Shown piece after piece: positions 33,599 to 41,195 of a stretch of DNA of 64,000 bases (its first letter is position 1; each line of letters begins with the position of its first letter). Below the pieces are notes generated by a model. It was given only the letters and a program-made list of their open reading frames with translations. It did no database searches and was not told the origin of the DNA. The stretch is taken from assembly GCF_001667275.1 (NCBI RefSeq), contig NZ_LZHV01000061.1:124001-188000 (forward strand), written 5' to 3'. The DNA comes from Mycobacterium sp. ACS4054. GTDB taxonomy: Bacteria > Actinomycetota > Actinomycetes > Mycobacteriales > Mycobacteriaceae. Both the position numbers and the translations under genes were made by a program.

Positions 33599-34774
33599 GT
33601 GCAGCTCGCCTTTGACGCCGACGTGGAGGCGTTCCGCTCCGAATTCGTCGACTTCCTGAACGCGCATCTGCCCTCCGAGGCCGAGGCGTTCGAACGGCCC
33701 CGCTCCAGTTCGCACGTCCCGGAGTGGGCCCGGCGCTGGCAACGACTGCTGTTCGACAGCGGGTGGCTGCTGCCGGGCAACCCGCCCGAGTTCGGCGGGC
33801 GCAACGCCACGTTGTTGCAGCAGTACGTGTACTTGGAGGAGCTGGGGCGCCGGCGCATCTATCAAAGCTTCAATCCGCAAGGCGTGGGCATCATCGCGGC
33901 CTCGTTGTTGTCCTTCGGGACCCCCGAGCAACAGCGGGAGTGGGCGGTGCCGATTCTGCGGGCCGACATCACCGCGTCGCTGGGGATGAGTGAACCCGGA
34001 GCGGGTTCGGACCTCGCGTCGCTCAAAACACGGGCGGTGCTCGACGGCGATCACTTCGTCGTCAACGGGCAGAAGGTCTGGACGTCGGGCGCCCACGATG
34101 CCGACGTGCTGCTGACGTTCGTGCGGACCGACCCAAAGGCGCCGAAACACAAGGGAATCAGCGTGCTACTGATCCCGACGGACACGCCCGGTGTGGTGCG
34201 CCGACCGTTCGCCTCGATGTGCGACAGCAACGAAATCGACTTCAACGAGGTGTTTTTCACCGACGCGCGGGTGCCGGTCGGGAATCTGGTGGGCGAGCTC
34301 AACGGGGGCTGGCGCGTGGCCACCGGCTCCCTCGGACACGAACGCGTGATGCTGTGGATGGGGTACGTCGACCTGTTGCACGAGTTGAGCATCGATTACC
34401 GGCCGTCCGGTTCGCTGGAGCGGGACCGCTACGCCACCCTGGTGATGGACGCCTACGCGCTGCGATTGCTGGGGTCGGCGGAACTGTCCCGGGCCGCGCG
34501 TGGGGAAGAGGACGTACCGGCCCAGTCGGTGCTCAAGCTGCTGGGTTCCGAGGCGCTGCAACGGGCGTCGCAGGATGCGCTGGACTCCGCGGGCGCCGAC
34601 GGGCTCGTCTACCGCGCGGTGACGGCCCCCTTCGCCCCGCTGAACCTTGACAGTCACTACCGCAGCTGGTTCGACCGCTACGCGCGCAGCTTCGCCGCGA
34701 CGATCGCCGGCGGCACGTCGGAGATTCAGCGGAACATCATCGCCGAGCGGGTGCTCGGGTTGCCACGGAACTAA
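33599..34774 (+). CDS. Acyl-CoA dehydrogenase
   Basis: A 391-residue ACAD with SLGMSEPGAGSDLAS at the FAD/substrate site, WTSGAHDADVLL, and the C-terminal AGGTSEIQRNIIAERVLG. The MCAD-type catalytic glutamate is replaced (IAGGTSEI), but a glutamate in SLGHERVML sits where isovaleryl-CoA dehydrogenase has its base. GTG 33599 has GGGGAG 5 bases upstream; ATG 33551 is possible. It is divergent from the TetR gene across the GAGAAT operator. It may pair with another ACAD chain in a heterotetramer. Confidence 0.87.
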   Translation: MQLAFDADVEAFRSEFVDFLNAHLPSEAEAFERPRSSSHVPEWARRWQRLLFDSGWLLPGNPPEFGGRNATLLQQYVYLEELGRRRIYQSFNPQGVGIIAASLLSFGTPEQQREWAVPILRADITASLGMSEPGAGSDLASLKTRAVLDGDHFVVNGQKVWTSGAHDADVLLTFVRTDPKAPKHKGISVLLIPTDTPGVVRRPFASMCDSNEIDFNEVFFTDARVPVGNLVGELNGGWRVATGSLGHERVMLWMGYVDLLHELSIDYRPSGSLERDRYATLVMDAYALRLLGSAELSRAARGEEDVPAQSVLKLLGSEALQRASQDALDSAGADGLVYRAVTAPFAPLNLDSHYRSWFDRYARSFAATIAGGTSEIQRNIIAERVLGLPRN

Positions 34775-35034
34775 CGGGCGTCCACCCAGGCGTAGTAACC
34801 GATCGCGACGATCCCGGCCGCGATCGACACCGCCCCTAACACCATGCCCGCCAACGCGGTTCGCGCGTTCGTGGCCTCGCCCCGCTGCGCGCGCCGGCCG
34901 GCGACGTCTCCGGTGATCACCGCCGCTATGCCGAACGGCACGCCGAGCAGCATCCAGCAGGTCAGCAGCGCGACCACGCCGACGAGCAGCGCAGCGACGC
35001 CCATCTCGTTTCGTGGTGCGTCGGGCTGGCTCAT
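34771..35034 (-). CDS. Small DUF4190-type membrane protein
   Basis: An 87-residue protein with two hydrophobic helices (residues 11-40 GVAALLVGVVALLTCWMLLG... and 60-82 ALAGMVLGAVSIAAGIVAIG) joined by a short basic loop with GRRAQRGE, as in DUF4190 proteins. Function unknown. It converges with the acyl-CoA dehydrogenase gene (4-base overlap) and lies 60 bases beyond the ACAD-like gene at 35095 on the other side. Probably a resident chromosomal gene unrelated to the pathway. Confidence 0.75.
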   Translation of the reverse strand: MSQPDAPRNEMGVAALLVGVVALLTCWMLLGVPFGIAAVITGDVAGRRAQRGEATNARTALAGMVLGAVSIAAGIVAIGYYAWVDAR

Positions 35035-35094
35035 CGGGTCCCATCTTCTCGGCGGCCAGACGCAGTCTACGCGCAGCTTTGCGGTCCCGTTCGG

Positions 35095-35910
35095 CTAGAG
35101 CTGGGCCAACCGCGGGGCGGACCCGTTATCCAGCAACGCCTTTCCCGCCTCGCGGGTCAGTTCGCGCGCGCTACCCAGCAACCCGTCCAGGATCAGCGAC
35201 CGTTTGACGTGGTGGTGCAGCGGATGCTCGGCGGTGAAGCCGATCCCGCCGAGCACCTGCTGGCAGTGCCGGGCGGTGGTCAGCGCGGCCTGGCCGGCGG
35301 CGGCCTTGGCCAGCAGCGAGGCCAGGCCATCGTGGTCTCGGGACTGCGCGGCGACGTGCAGGGTCGCTTCGGCGCCCTCGATCGCGACGAGCGTCTCGGC
35401 CAGCCGGTGCCGGATCGCCTGGAACGAGCTGATGTGCCGCCCGAACTGGACGCGATCGAGGGCATGGCGGCGTGCCAGGGACAGCATGGCCCGGCTCGTG
35501 CCCAGCAACCACCAGCCCAGCGCGCGCCGCCCCGCGTCCAGCGCGGCCGGCGGCAGCGAATCGCCCCGCCGGGCGCGACGTAGCGGCAGCGACTCGTCGA
35601 CCGCGGAGCCGACGGCATCGCCGCGTTCCCAGATCACCCAGGAGCCGCCGGCGAAGGGCAGCGGCGGGGCGCCCCCCGGCGCCCCGCCCGTCGCCCGCAG
35701 CACGACGTCGTTGAGCACCGGGGCGTGCGCGCCCGTCTCGCCGAGCAGCCGGAACACCAAAGGGACGGCGGCATCGGACATTTCGTCCAGCATGTCGTGC
35801 CAGCCCAGTTCTTTCAGCGCCGCGTCGAGCTTGGCCCCGGATGCGGCGGCCATCGTCGTGCGCAGCGAACCTTCCAGCAGGCGCAGCGACTCGGGATCCG
35901 TCGACTCCAC
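35095..35910 (-). CDS. Short acyl-CoA dehydrogenase-like subunit
   Basis: A 271-residue protein whose C-terminal half is clearly the ACAD helical domain (DRVQFGRHISSFQAIRHRLA, HCQQVLGGIGFTAEHPLHHH). The N-terminal helical and beta domains are much reduced compared with full ACADs of 380 residues. It lies 3 bases after the 362-residue ACAD at 35914. Such pairs form alpha2-beta2 enzymes in mycobacterial steroid side-chain degradation (FadE28/FadE29 type), and this is the likely arrangement here. Confidence 0.83.
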   Translation of the reverse strand: MESTDPESLRLLEGSLRTTMAAASGAKLDAALKELGWHDMLDEMSDAAVPLVFRLLGETGAHAPVLNDVVLRATGGAPGGAPPLPFAGGSWVIWERGDAVGSAVDESLPLRRARRGDSLPPAALDAGRRALGWWLLGTSRAMLSLARRHALDRVQFGRHISSFQAIRHRLAETLVAIEGAEATLHVAAQSRDHDGLASLLAKAAAGQAALTTARHCQQVLGGIGFTAEHPLHHHVKRSLILDGLLGSARELTREAGKALLDNGSAPRLAQL

Positions 35911-35913
35911 GGT

Positions 35914-37002
35914 TCACTCCTTCCCGAGGTCGAGCAGCCGGCGCGCGATGATGTTGCGCTGGATCTCCGCGGTGCCGCCGTAGATGGTCGCGGCGCGCGA
36001 GTACAGGTACTCCGACCGCCACGGCGTGTCGTCCAGCTCGAGCGCGCCGGGCAGCAGGTCGCGGACGGTGTCGTAGAGGCGCTGCTCGGCGCCGGCCAGC
36101 AGCACCTTGTCGATGGACGTGTCCGGCCCCAGCCGCGCACCGGCGCGCAGCCGGTGCTGGGTGTCGCGGGACCGGCAGCGCAATGTGTGCAGCGCTAAAT
36201 AGGCTGCGCCAAGGCTGGATTCGTCGGTGTCGGATGCCTGCGCGATGAGTTCGTCGAACCGGGAGTACAGGTAGGCGATGCGCTGCCAGAAGCAGGTGGA
36301 CCGCTCATAGGGGAGCAGGTCCATCGCGAGTTTCCAGCCGTCGCCGGGCCGGCCGAGCATCCGGCCGGACGGGATCACCACGTCGTCGTAGTACACCTCG
36401 CAGAACTCGTCCACGCCGTGCATCGTCCGCAGCGGCCGGACCGTGATGCCCGGGGTGTCGAGGTCGACGAAGAACGCGGTGATGCCGTCGTGGCCGGGCG
36501 CGGTGCGGGTGAGCAGGATGCAGCGCGTCGAGAATTGCGCGAAGCTGGTCCACACCTTCTGCCCGCTGACGATCCAGTTGTCGCCTTGCTGCGTGGCGCG
36601 GGTGGTCAGCGAGGCGAGGTCGCTGCCCGATCCCGGCTCGGAAAAGCCCTGGCACCAATGTTCTTCGCCGCTGAGCAGCCGCGGCACCATCTCGGCGGCG
36701 AGCTCGGCCGGGGCGTAGTCGATCATCGTGGGTGCGAGCACCTCGAGCATCGAATAGGGCCCGGGTTCGGCGAGTCGGCGACCGACCACCTCTTCGCCGA
36801 CGATCGCGCGCAGCACCGCGGGACCGCCCAGCCCGCCCACTTCCGTGGGCCAGCCGTAGCGCATCCAGTCGGCGTCGTAGAGCGCGCGACTGACCCTGGC
36901 GAACTGCCGCATGTGGCCGTGCAGCGAGTGATCCGCCCCGGGCGTCAGGTCGTTGTCGTCGAGCCACGCGCACAAACCCGCGCGGAACTCCTCGACATTC
37001 AC
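35914..37002 (-). CDS. Acyl-CoA dehydrogenase, heterotetramer-type subunit
   Basis: A 362-residue ACAD with GFSEPGSGSDLASL, KVWTSFAQFS and C-terminal IYGGTAEIQRNIIARRLL. The MCAD-type base is glycine (IYGGT); the glutamate in LLPYERST lies at the isovaleryl/heterotetramer position and may be catalytic. It precedes the short ACAD subunit by 3 bases and overlaps the SnoaL-like gene by four. Together they probably dehydrogenate a bulky cyclic acyl-CoA. Confidence 0.88.
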   Translation of the reverse strand: MNVEEFRAGLCAWLDDNDLTPGADHSLHGHMRQFARVSRALYDADWMRYGWPTEVGGLGGPAVLRAIVGEEVVGRRLAEPGPYSMLEVLAPTMIDYAPAELAAEMVPRLLSGEEHWCQGFSEPGSGSDLASLTTRATQQGDNWIVSGQKVWTSFAQFSTRCILLTRTAPGHDGITAFFVDLDTPGITVRPLRTMHGVDEFCEVYYDDVVIPSGRMLGRPGDGWKLAMDLLPYERSTCFWQRIAYLYSRFDELIAQASDTDESSLGAAYLALHTLRCRSRDTQHRLRAGARLGPDTSIDKVLLAGAEQRLYDTVRDLLPGALELDDTPWRSEYLYSRAATIYGGTAEIQRNIIARRLLDLGKE

Positions 37003-37433
37003 GGTGTGGGACGGCCGACGGCGTGCGGGCGCCCGGAGTCGTGCACGCCGCTGCGCCGGATGAACGTCATGGCACGGGTTTTCAGCCGCCAGCCGTCGGT
37101 GGTGCGGGCGTAGGTGTCGCGGTAGTAGCCGATCCGCATGTCATGCGTGGCGTGGTCGATGAAGCACAACGGCTGGGTCCCGCTCGCGGAATCGCCGTCG
37201 ATGTTTTCCACCAAGGCGGTTCCGGTGAGGAACAACCCTTTTGGAGCCGCCGCCACCAGCTCGGGGAACCTGTCCAACTTATACGTGGAGCCGAATGCGC
37301 TGTAGGTTCCGTCCGGGGTGAAGACGTCGATGAGCCCGTCGATGTCTTCCTGGGTGATGGTGACCGCGTAGCGGGCCAGCAGCTGCTGAATCTCGACCAG
37401 GTCGTCAGTTCGAGTTGGCTGATTTGTCGACAT
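36999..37433 (-). CDS. SnoaL/NTF2-like fold protein
   Basis: A 144-residue cone-shaped alpha+beta barrel protein: EIQQLLARYAVTITQEDIDG, FTPDGTYSAFGS and the C-terminal GWRLKTRAMTFI are typical of SnoaL-like proteins. Members act as isomerases, hydratases or small dehydratases on cyclic substrates. It overlaps genes on both sides (29 bases with the amidohydrolase, 4 with the ACAD), showing tight coupling in the Rieske operon. Confidence 0.83.
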   Translation of the reverse strand: MSTNQPTRTDDLVEIQQLLARYAVTITQEDIDGLIDVFTPDGTYSAFGSTYKLDRFPELVAAAPKGLFLTGTALVENIDGDSASGTQPLCFIDHATHDMRIGYYRDTYARTTDGWRLKTRAMTFIRRSGVHDSGRPHAVGRPTP

Positions 37434-38637
37434 AGACCTTGCCGCCTTTCATGACAAAGCTCACGTTCTGGGTAACGGTGATGTCTTCCAACGGGTTTCC
37501 CGGCACCGCAATGATGTCGGCGAGCTGGCCCGTCGCGAGCCGTCCGCGGTCGGTCGAGTTGATCAGCTCGGCCGCGGTCACCGTCGCCGCCCGCAACACC
37601 GCCAACGGCGGCAGCCCCCAATTGACCAGGGTGACCAGCTCGTCGGCGTTGCGGCCGTGCGGGATCGCGGGCGCGTCGGTCCCGACCGCGATCTTCACGC
37701 CGGCTTCGTAGGCAGCCAGTATGGACGTCCGCGCCTTGGGGAACATCTCGGCGGCCTTGGCCTGCAACGCCGGCGGCGCGTGCGAGACGTCCATCGCGTC
37801 TCCGTCGGCCAGGCGCCGCGTACTCACCAGGAAGGTGCCGTGCTCGACCAACGACGCGATCGCGTCGTCGTCGATCAAGAAGCCGTGCTCGATGCAGTCG
37901 ATGCCGGCGTCGACGGCGTGCATGACCGCCTCCGCGCCGTGCGTGTGCGCGGCCACCCGCAGGCCACGGCGGTGCGCCTCGTCGACGATCGCGCGCAGCT
38001 CCTCATCCGAATAGTGTTGCGCGCCGGGCGGTCCGGTCAGCGACATCACGCCGCCCGAGCAGCAGACCTTGATCAGCTCGGCGCCGTGTTTGATCTGGTA
38101 GCGCACGGCCTTGCGAATCTCGTCGACCCCGTTGGCGATGCCTTCCTCGACCGTCAGCTCCAGCGCGTGGGGCGCGAACGCCGCGAACATCGTCGGGTCC
38201 AGGTGGCCGCCGGTGGGAGTGATCGCATGCCCGGCCGGCACCACCCGCGGGCCGTCGATCCAGCCCGCGTCAATGGCCCTGCCCAGCGCGACATCCAACA
38301 GGTACCCACCGGTCTTGACGAACAGGCCCAGGTTGCGCACGGTGGTGAATCCGGCGCGCAGCGTGCGCCGCGCGTTGCCGACCGCGCGCAACACCCGCGT
38401 CGGCGGGTCATCCTGAACCTGTGAGAGCCCGGGCTTTTCGCCGCGACCCCCCATCAGCAGGTTGACCTCCATGTCCATCAACCCGGGCAGGAGGATCTGG
38501 TCGCCGAGGTCAAGGACGTCGCCGTCGGGATCGCCCCCGACGCCGACGATCCGGTCGCCCTCGACCTGCACCACGCCGGGCCGCAGGATCTCGCCGGCGT
38601 CGACGTCCAGCAGTCCCGCGGCCTTGAGTGTCAGCAC
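37405..38637 (-). CDS. Imidazolonepropionase-like amidohydrolase lacking the HxH motif
   Basis: A 410-residue amidohydrolase (PF01979 type). The usual PGLIDxHxH reads PGLMDMEVN, with E57 and N59 in place of both histidines. Other site residues remain: lysine in ELIKVCCSGG, histidines in VAAHTHGAE and CIEHGFL, and aspartate in VGTDAPAIPHG. A single-metal site may survive. GTG 38637 lies 4 bases after the upstream stop. It is within the Rieske operon. Either a mono-metal hydrolase or a divergent subfamily; activity is unproven. Confidence 0.8.
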   Translation of the reverse strand: MLTLKAAGLLDVDAGEILRPGVVQVEGDRIVGVGGDPDGDVLDLGDQILLPGLMDMEVNLLMGGRGEKPGLSQVQDDPPTRVLRAVGNARRTLRAGFTTVRNLGLFVKTGGYLLDVALGRAIDAGWIDGPRVVPAGHAITPTGGHLDPTMFAAFAPHALELTVEEGIANGVDEIRKAVRYQIKHGAELIKVCCSGGVMSLTGPPGAQHYSDEELRAIVDEAHRRGLRVAAHTHGAEAVMHAVDAGIDCIEHGFLIDDDAIASLVEHGTFLVSTRRLADGDAMDVSHAPPALQAKAAEMFPKARTSILAAYEAGVKIAVGTDAPAIPHGRNADELVTLVNWGLPPLAVLRAATVTAAELINSTDRGRLATGQLADIIAVPGNPLEDITVTQNVSFVMKGGKVYVDKSANSN

Positions 38638-38641
38638 CTTT

Positions 38642-38965
38642 TTAGATCACCGGTTCCTTGATGCACTCCACCCAGGCCGCGCCGCTGTCGGGCACCCGCG
38701 CTTGTTTCCACGCCTCGATCGGAAACGACACCATGACAAGCGACTGCATCATGTGCATGAGCGTCTGTGCGTCCTCGGGCAGATCGTCTAGTGGGTACTT
38801 GTCACAGTAGGCGATCACGTCGTCCAGCCGCGGGAATGCCGCGTCGTAGAACGCCTGCATTTCGGCCATCGTCGAGGCCAGCCGCTTGGCGTAGCGCTCG
38901 GGTTCGGTGGCCAGGTCCCAGTCCAAATAGGGTTCGAGATCGGCGAATTCAGACGGAAGCGCCAT
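38642..38965 (-). CDS. Hypothetical protein paired with the Rieske oxygenase
   Basis: A 107-residue acidic, mostly helical protein (FADLEPYLDWDLATEPERYAK... QTLMHMMQSLVMVSF). I do not recognise the family and see no metal or cofactor motif. Its ATG lies inside the 3' end of the Rieske oxygenase gene (17-base overlap), so it is translated with it and may be an accessory subunit. It is too small and differs in sequence from the usual beta subunit of ring-hydroxylating dioxygenases. Confidence 0.72.
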   Translation of the reverse strand: MALPSEFADLEPYLDWDLATEPERYAKRLASTMAEMQAFYDAAFPRLDDVIAYCDKYPLDDLPEDAQTLMHMMQSLVMVSFPIEAWKQARVPDSGAAWVECIKEPVI

Positions 38966-40226
38966 TGCGCTGGTACTCCTTTACATAGTCACCGGTCGTC
39001 TTGTGCAGATGGCGGATCAAGACTTCCTGATCGCACAGCAGGAACTCTTTGACGGCCCGGGTACCGATCATGGTCTGGGTGGCTTCCAGCGTGTTGGCGT
39101 CCTGCAGCGCGTATTCCTTGAAGGTCACGGCGGCCAACTCCTGGGCCAGGCGCTCCCGCGCGTTGCGTGGTGGGACGAAGTACAGCGTGCACTCGAAGAT
39201 GTGCTTGTCCACCGCGGTCGGCCAGTAGTGGTAGGTGAGGAACCAGCCCGGCTCCCAGATCAACAGCATGAAGTTCGGGTAGAAGAGCCACGAGTCGATG
39301 CCCCATTGCGGCACCCGCTTCACGTTGACACCCGGTGGAAGCTCCAGCTTTTCGATGATCTCCGGCTTGTCCCACGGTCCGAACAAGCCGCTGCGCAACA
39401 CCTGGTCCATCGGCTTGACCATGGACATGTCCGTCGGCGGTGCCTGGCCACCCCACGTCGACTGCAGGTTGTGCGGGCCGGCCACCTCGTAGTGCAGCGC
39501 CTCGTAGCCGTACTTCTGGATCTTGGCGGCTTCTTCCTTGGTGTACTGCCCCTGGTGCAGGATCGGCGCGTGGTAGAACTCGACGAACGCGTCGATGAAC
39601 AGCTTCCAGTTGCTGCCGACCTCGGCCCGGTAGGAGTAGGTCTCCGTCATCTCCCCGAAGGGGTAACCCTCGATGCTCTTGGCCAGCGGCCCGAGGTAGT
39701 CGATCAGCGGCGCCGCGTTGTCGTCGAAGTTGATGAAGATGAAGCCTTCCCACACCTCGCAGCGGACGGGCGCCAGGCCGTAATCGGCCTTGTCGAGGTT
39801 GAAGAACTCTTCTTCCTGCTGGACGAAGGTCAGGTCGCCGTCGAGGCTGTACCGCCAGGCGTGGTACTTGCAGGTGAACTGGCGGCAGGTGCCGGAGGTC
39901 TCCTCGTTGGGGAAGTCGTTCCACACCAACTTGTTTCCGCGGTGGCGGCAGACGTTGTGGAACGCCTTGACGGCCCCCTCCTTGGTCTTGACGATGATCA
40001 CCGATGTGCCCTTGCCGGCAGACGGCAGTTCTCTGGTGAAGTAGCTGCCGGCGCGCGGCAGGCGGTTGACCCGGCCAACATTGAGCCAGGTCTTCCTGAA
40101 GACCGCCTCGCGCTCGGCCTCGAAGAACGCCGGATCGATCGAGTCGGTGTAGTCGACCGGTGCGGTCCCGAGTTCGGGATAATTTTCTGTCCAGCTGCCG
40201 GCGGCCGGCTTCGGGAAGTGGGGCAA
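38949..40226 (-). CDS. Rieske non-heme iron oxygenase, alpha subunit
   Basis: About 425 residues. The Rieske 2Fe-2S ligands are C93/H95 (CRHRG) and C119/H122 (CKYH). The mononuclear iron ligands are H219 and H224 in DAFVEFYHAPILH, with an aspartate in LLCDQEV near the C-terminus; D212 bridges the two centres. Start TTG 40226 has GAGAGG 9 bases upstream. The adjoining Rieske-type reductase is absent; a Rieske ferredoxin is encoded at 59856. It would hydroxylate a cyclic substrate using oxygen. Second gene of the minus operon from 40762. Confidence 0.92.
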   Translation of the reverse strand: MPHFPKPAAGSWTENYPELGTAPVDYTDSIDPAFFEAEREAVFRKTWLNVGRVNRLPRAGSYFTRELPSAGKGTSVIIVKTKEGAVKAFHNVCRHRGNKLVWNDFPNEETSGTCRQFTCKYHAWRYSLDGDLTFVQQEEEFFNLDKADYGLAPVRCEVWEGFIFINFDDNAAPLIDYLGPLAKSIEGYPFGEMTETYSYRAEVGSNWKLFIDAFVEFYHAPILHQGQYTKEEAAKIQKYGYEALHYEVAGPHNLQSTWGGQAPPTDMSMVKPMDQVLRSGLFGPWDKPEIIEKLELPPGVNVKRVPQWGIDSWLFYPNFMLLIWEPGWFLTYHYWPTAVDKHIFECTLYFVPPRNARERLAQELAAVTFKEYALQDANTLEATQTMIGTRAVKEFLLCDQEVLIRHLHKTTGDYVKEYQRNGASV

Positions 40227-40240
40227 CGTTCTTACCTCTC

Positions 40241-40762
40241 TTATCGTTGCTGATCGGCTTGTTCGAGCTGCACGCCAAAAGTGTTGAAGGCCATGGCCAG
40301 CGCGGCATAGCAGCCGACCGTGAATACGAAGTCCATCCGCTGCTGGTCGTCCAGGCGTTGGCCGAGCGCGAACCATGTCTCGTCGGAAAGCTGCGATTTC
40401 TCCTCGAGCTCGTCGACGACGTCGATCACCGCGCGCTCGAACTCGTCGGCGGCCTCGCCCCGTCTCACCGCGGCGATCTCGTCGTCGGTGATTCCCTCGT
40501 CCTTGGCCATGCGGACGTGGTGCGACCACTCGTAGGCGCAGTCGCGGCGATGCGCGACCCGCAGGATGGCCAGTTCGCGGATCCGCGGGGGCAGCGTGGA
40601 CGAGGTCAACAGGTGAACGTTGAACCGCAGAAACGCCTTGGCCAGCGCCGGGTGGTGGGCCAGGGTGCTGAGCGCGTTGTTGGACTCCGCGTTGCGCATC
40701 GCCGAGAGCGCCTTATGGGTGGCGTCGTCCCACTGATCAGCCGGCAGCGGCGGCAACCGCAT
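40241..40762 (-). CDS. Carboxymuconolactone decarboxylase/AhpD-like protein
   Basis: A 173-residue helical CMD-family protein: RIRELAILRVAHRRDCAYEWSHH carries the conserved cysteine, glutamate and histidine, followed by GITDDEIAAVRRG. Relatives include peroxidase-like AhpD and carboxymuconolactone decarboxylase. It is the first gene of the Rieske operon, 14 bases before the oxygenase start and 44 bases after a perfect GAGAAT palindrome. A peroxidase-like or decarboxylase role is possible. Confidence 0.85.
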   Translation of the reverse strand: MRLPPLPADQWDDATHKALSAMRNAESNNALSTLAHHPALAKAFLRFNVHLLTSSTLPPRIRELAILRVAHRRDCAYEWSHHVRMAKDEGITDDEIAAVRRGEAADEFERAVIDVVDELEEKSQLSDETWFALGQRLDDQQRMDFVFTVGCYAALAMAFNTFGVQLEQADQQR

Positions 40763-40806
40763 CCGCGCTCTCCTCTCGCCATCCTCCCGGCCACCTCTCG
40801 GTCAAG

Positions 40807-40821
40807 GAGAATCGTATTCTC
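40807..40821. promoter_or_regulatory. GAGAAT-N3-ATTCTC palindrome, copy 3
   Basis: GAGAAT CGT ATTCTC, perfect inverted repeat 45 bases upstream of the first gene of the Rieske operon on the minus strand. Identical arms to copies at 32646 and 33479, more than 7 kb away, indicating a shared regulator. Confidence 0.72.
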
Positions 40822-41079
40822 ATTTCCAACCAATAGAGTTGCATGAATCGCGCGGCCGGTCAATGCCGCCGGTCGGGGGCCGGTCCGGGGGCGGATGCCG
40901 GGCGCGCCGGCGACGGTCGCGGCGCGCTTTTTGCAGCGCAAACGGCGGCGAACGGACCGCGTTACCCCGACCCGCTGCGGCCACCCCGGCCCGGCGCCGC
41001 TTCGGGCCGGCCAAATTAGTGGCGGGTTCCGCCGCTGGTCAGACGACGAACGCCGGTCGTGGTGTCCGCTGGATGTTGA

Positions 41080-41096
41080 TTCTCGCCTGACGAGAA
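41080..41096. promoter_or_regulatory. TTCTCG-N5-CGAGAA inverted repeat
   Basis: Perfect 6-base arms around CCTGA, 100 bases upstream of the amidohydrolase at 41196. The arms match those of TTCTCGT-C-ACGAGAA at 33469, but with a spacing two bases longer. Possibly a variant site for the same regulator. Confidence 0.5.
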
Positions 41097-41195
41097 GATA
41101 GTTTTCATTTTAGTGATCTTGGCACGGGACAGCGATTCGCCGAGGCCGCGTGGGAGCGGAATCGAACAGACGGACCCGATGGAAGGGCAACGGCC

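Larger units (their letters stand above)
40763..41195. other. 433-base divergent intergenic region
   Basis: Lies between the Rieske operon (minus) and the amidohydrolase (plus). It holds a perfect GAGAAT-N3-ATTCTC palindrome near the left end and TTCTCG-N5-CGAGAA near the right end, followed by an AT-rich stretch (41097-41115) that may contain the plus-strand promoter. The GC-rich middle (40850-41040) shows no gene I would support. Confidence 0.7.
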
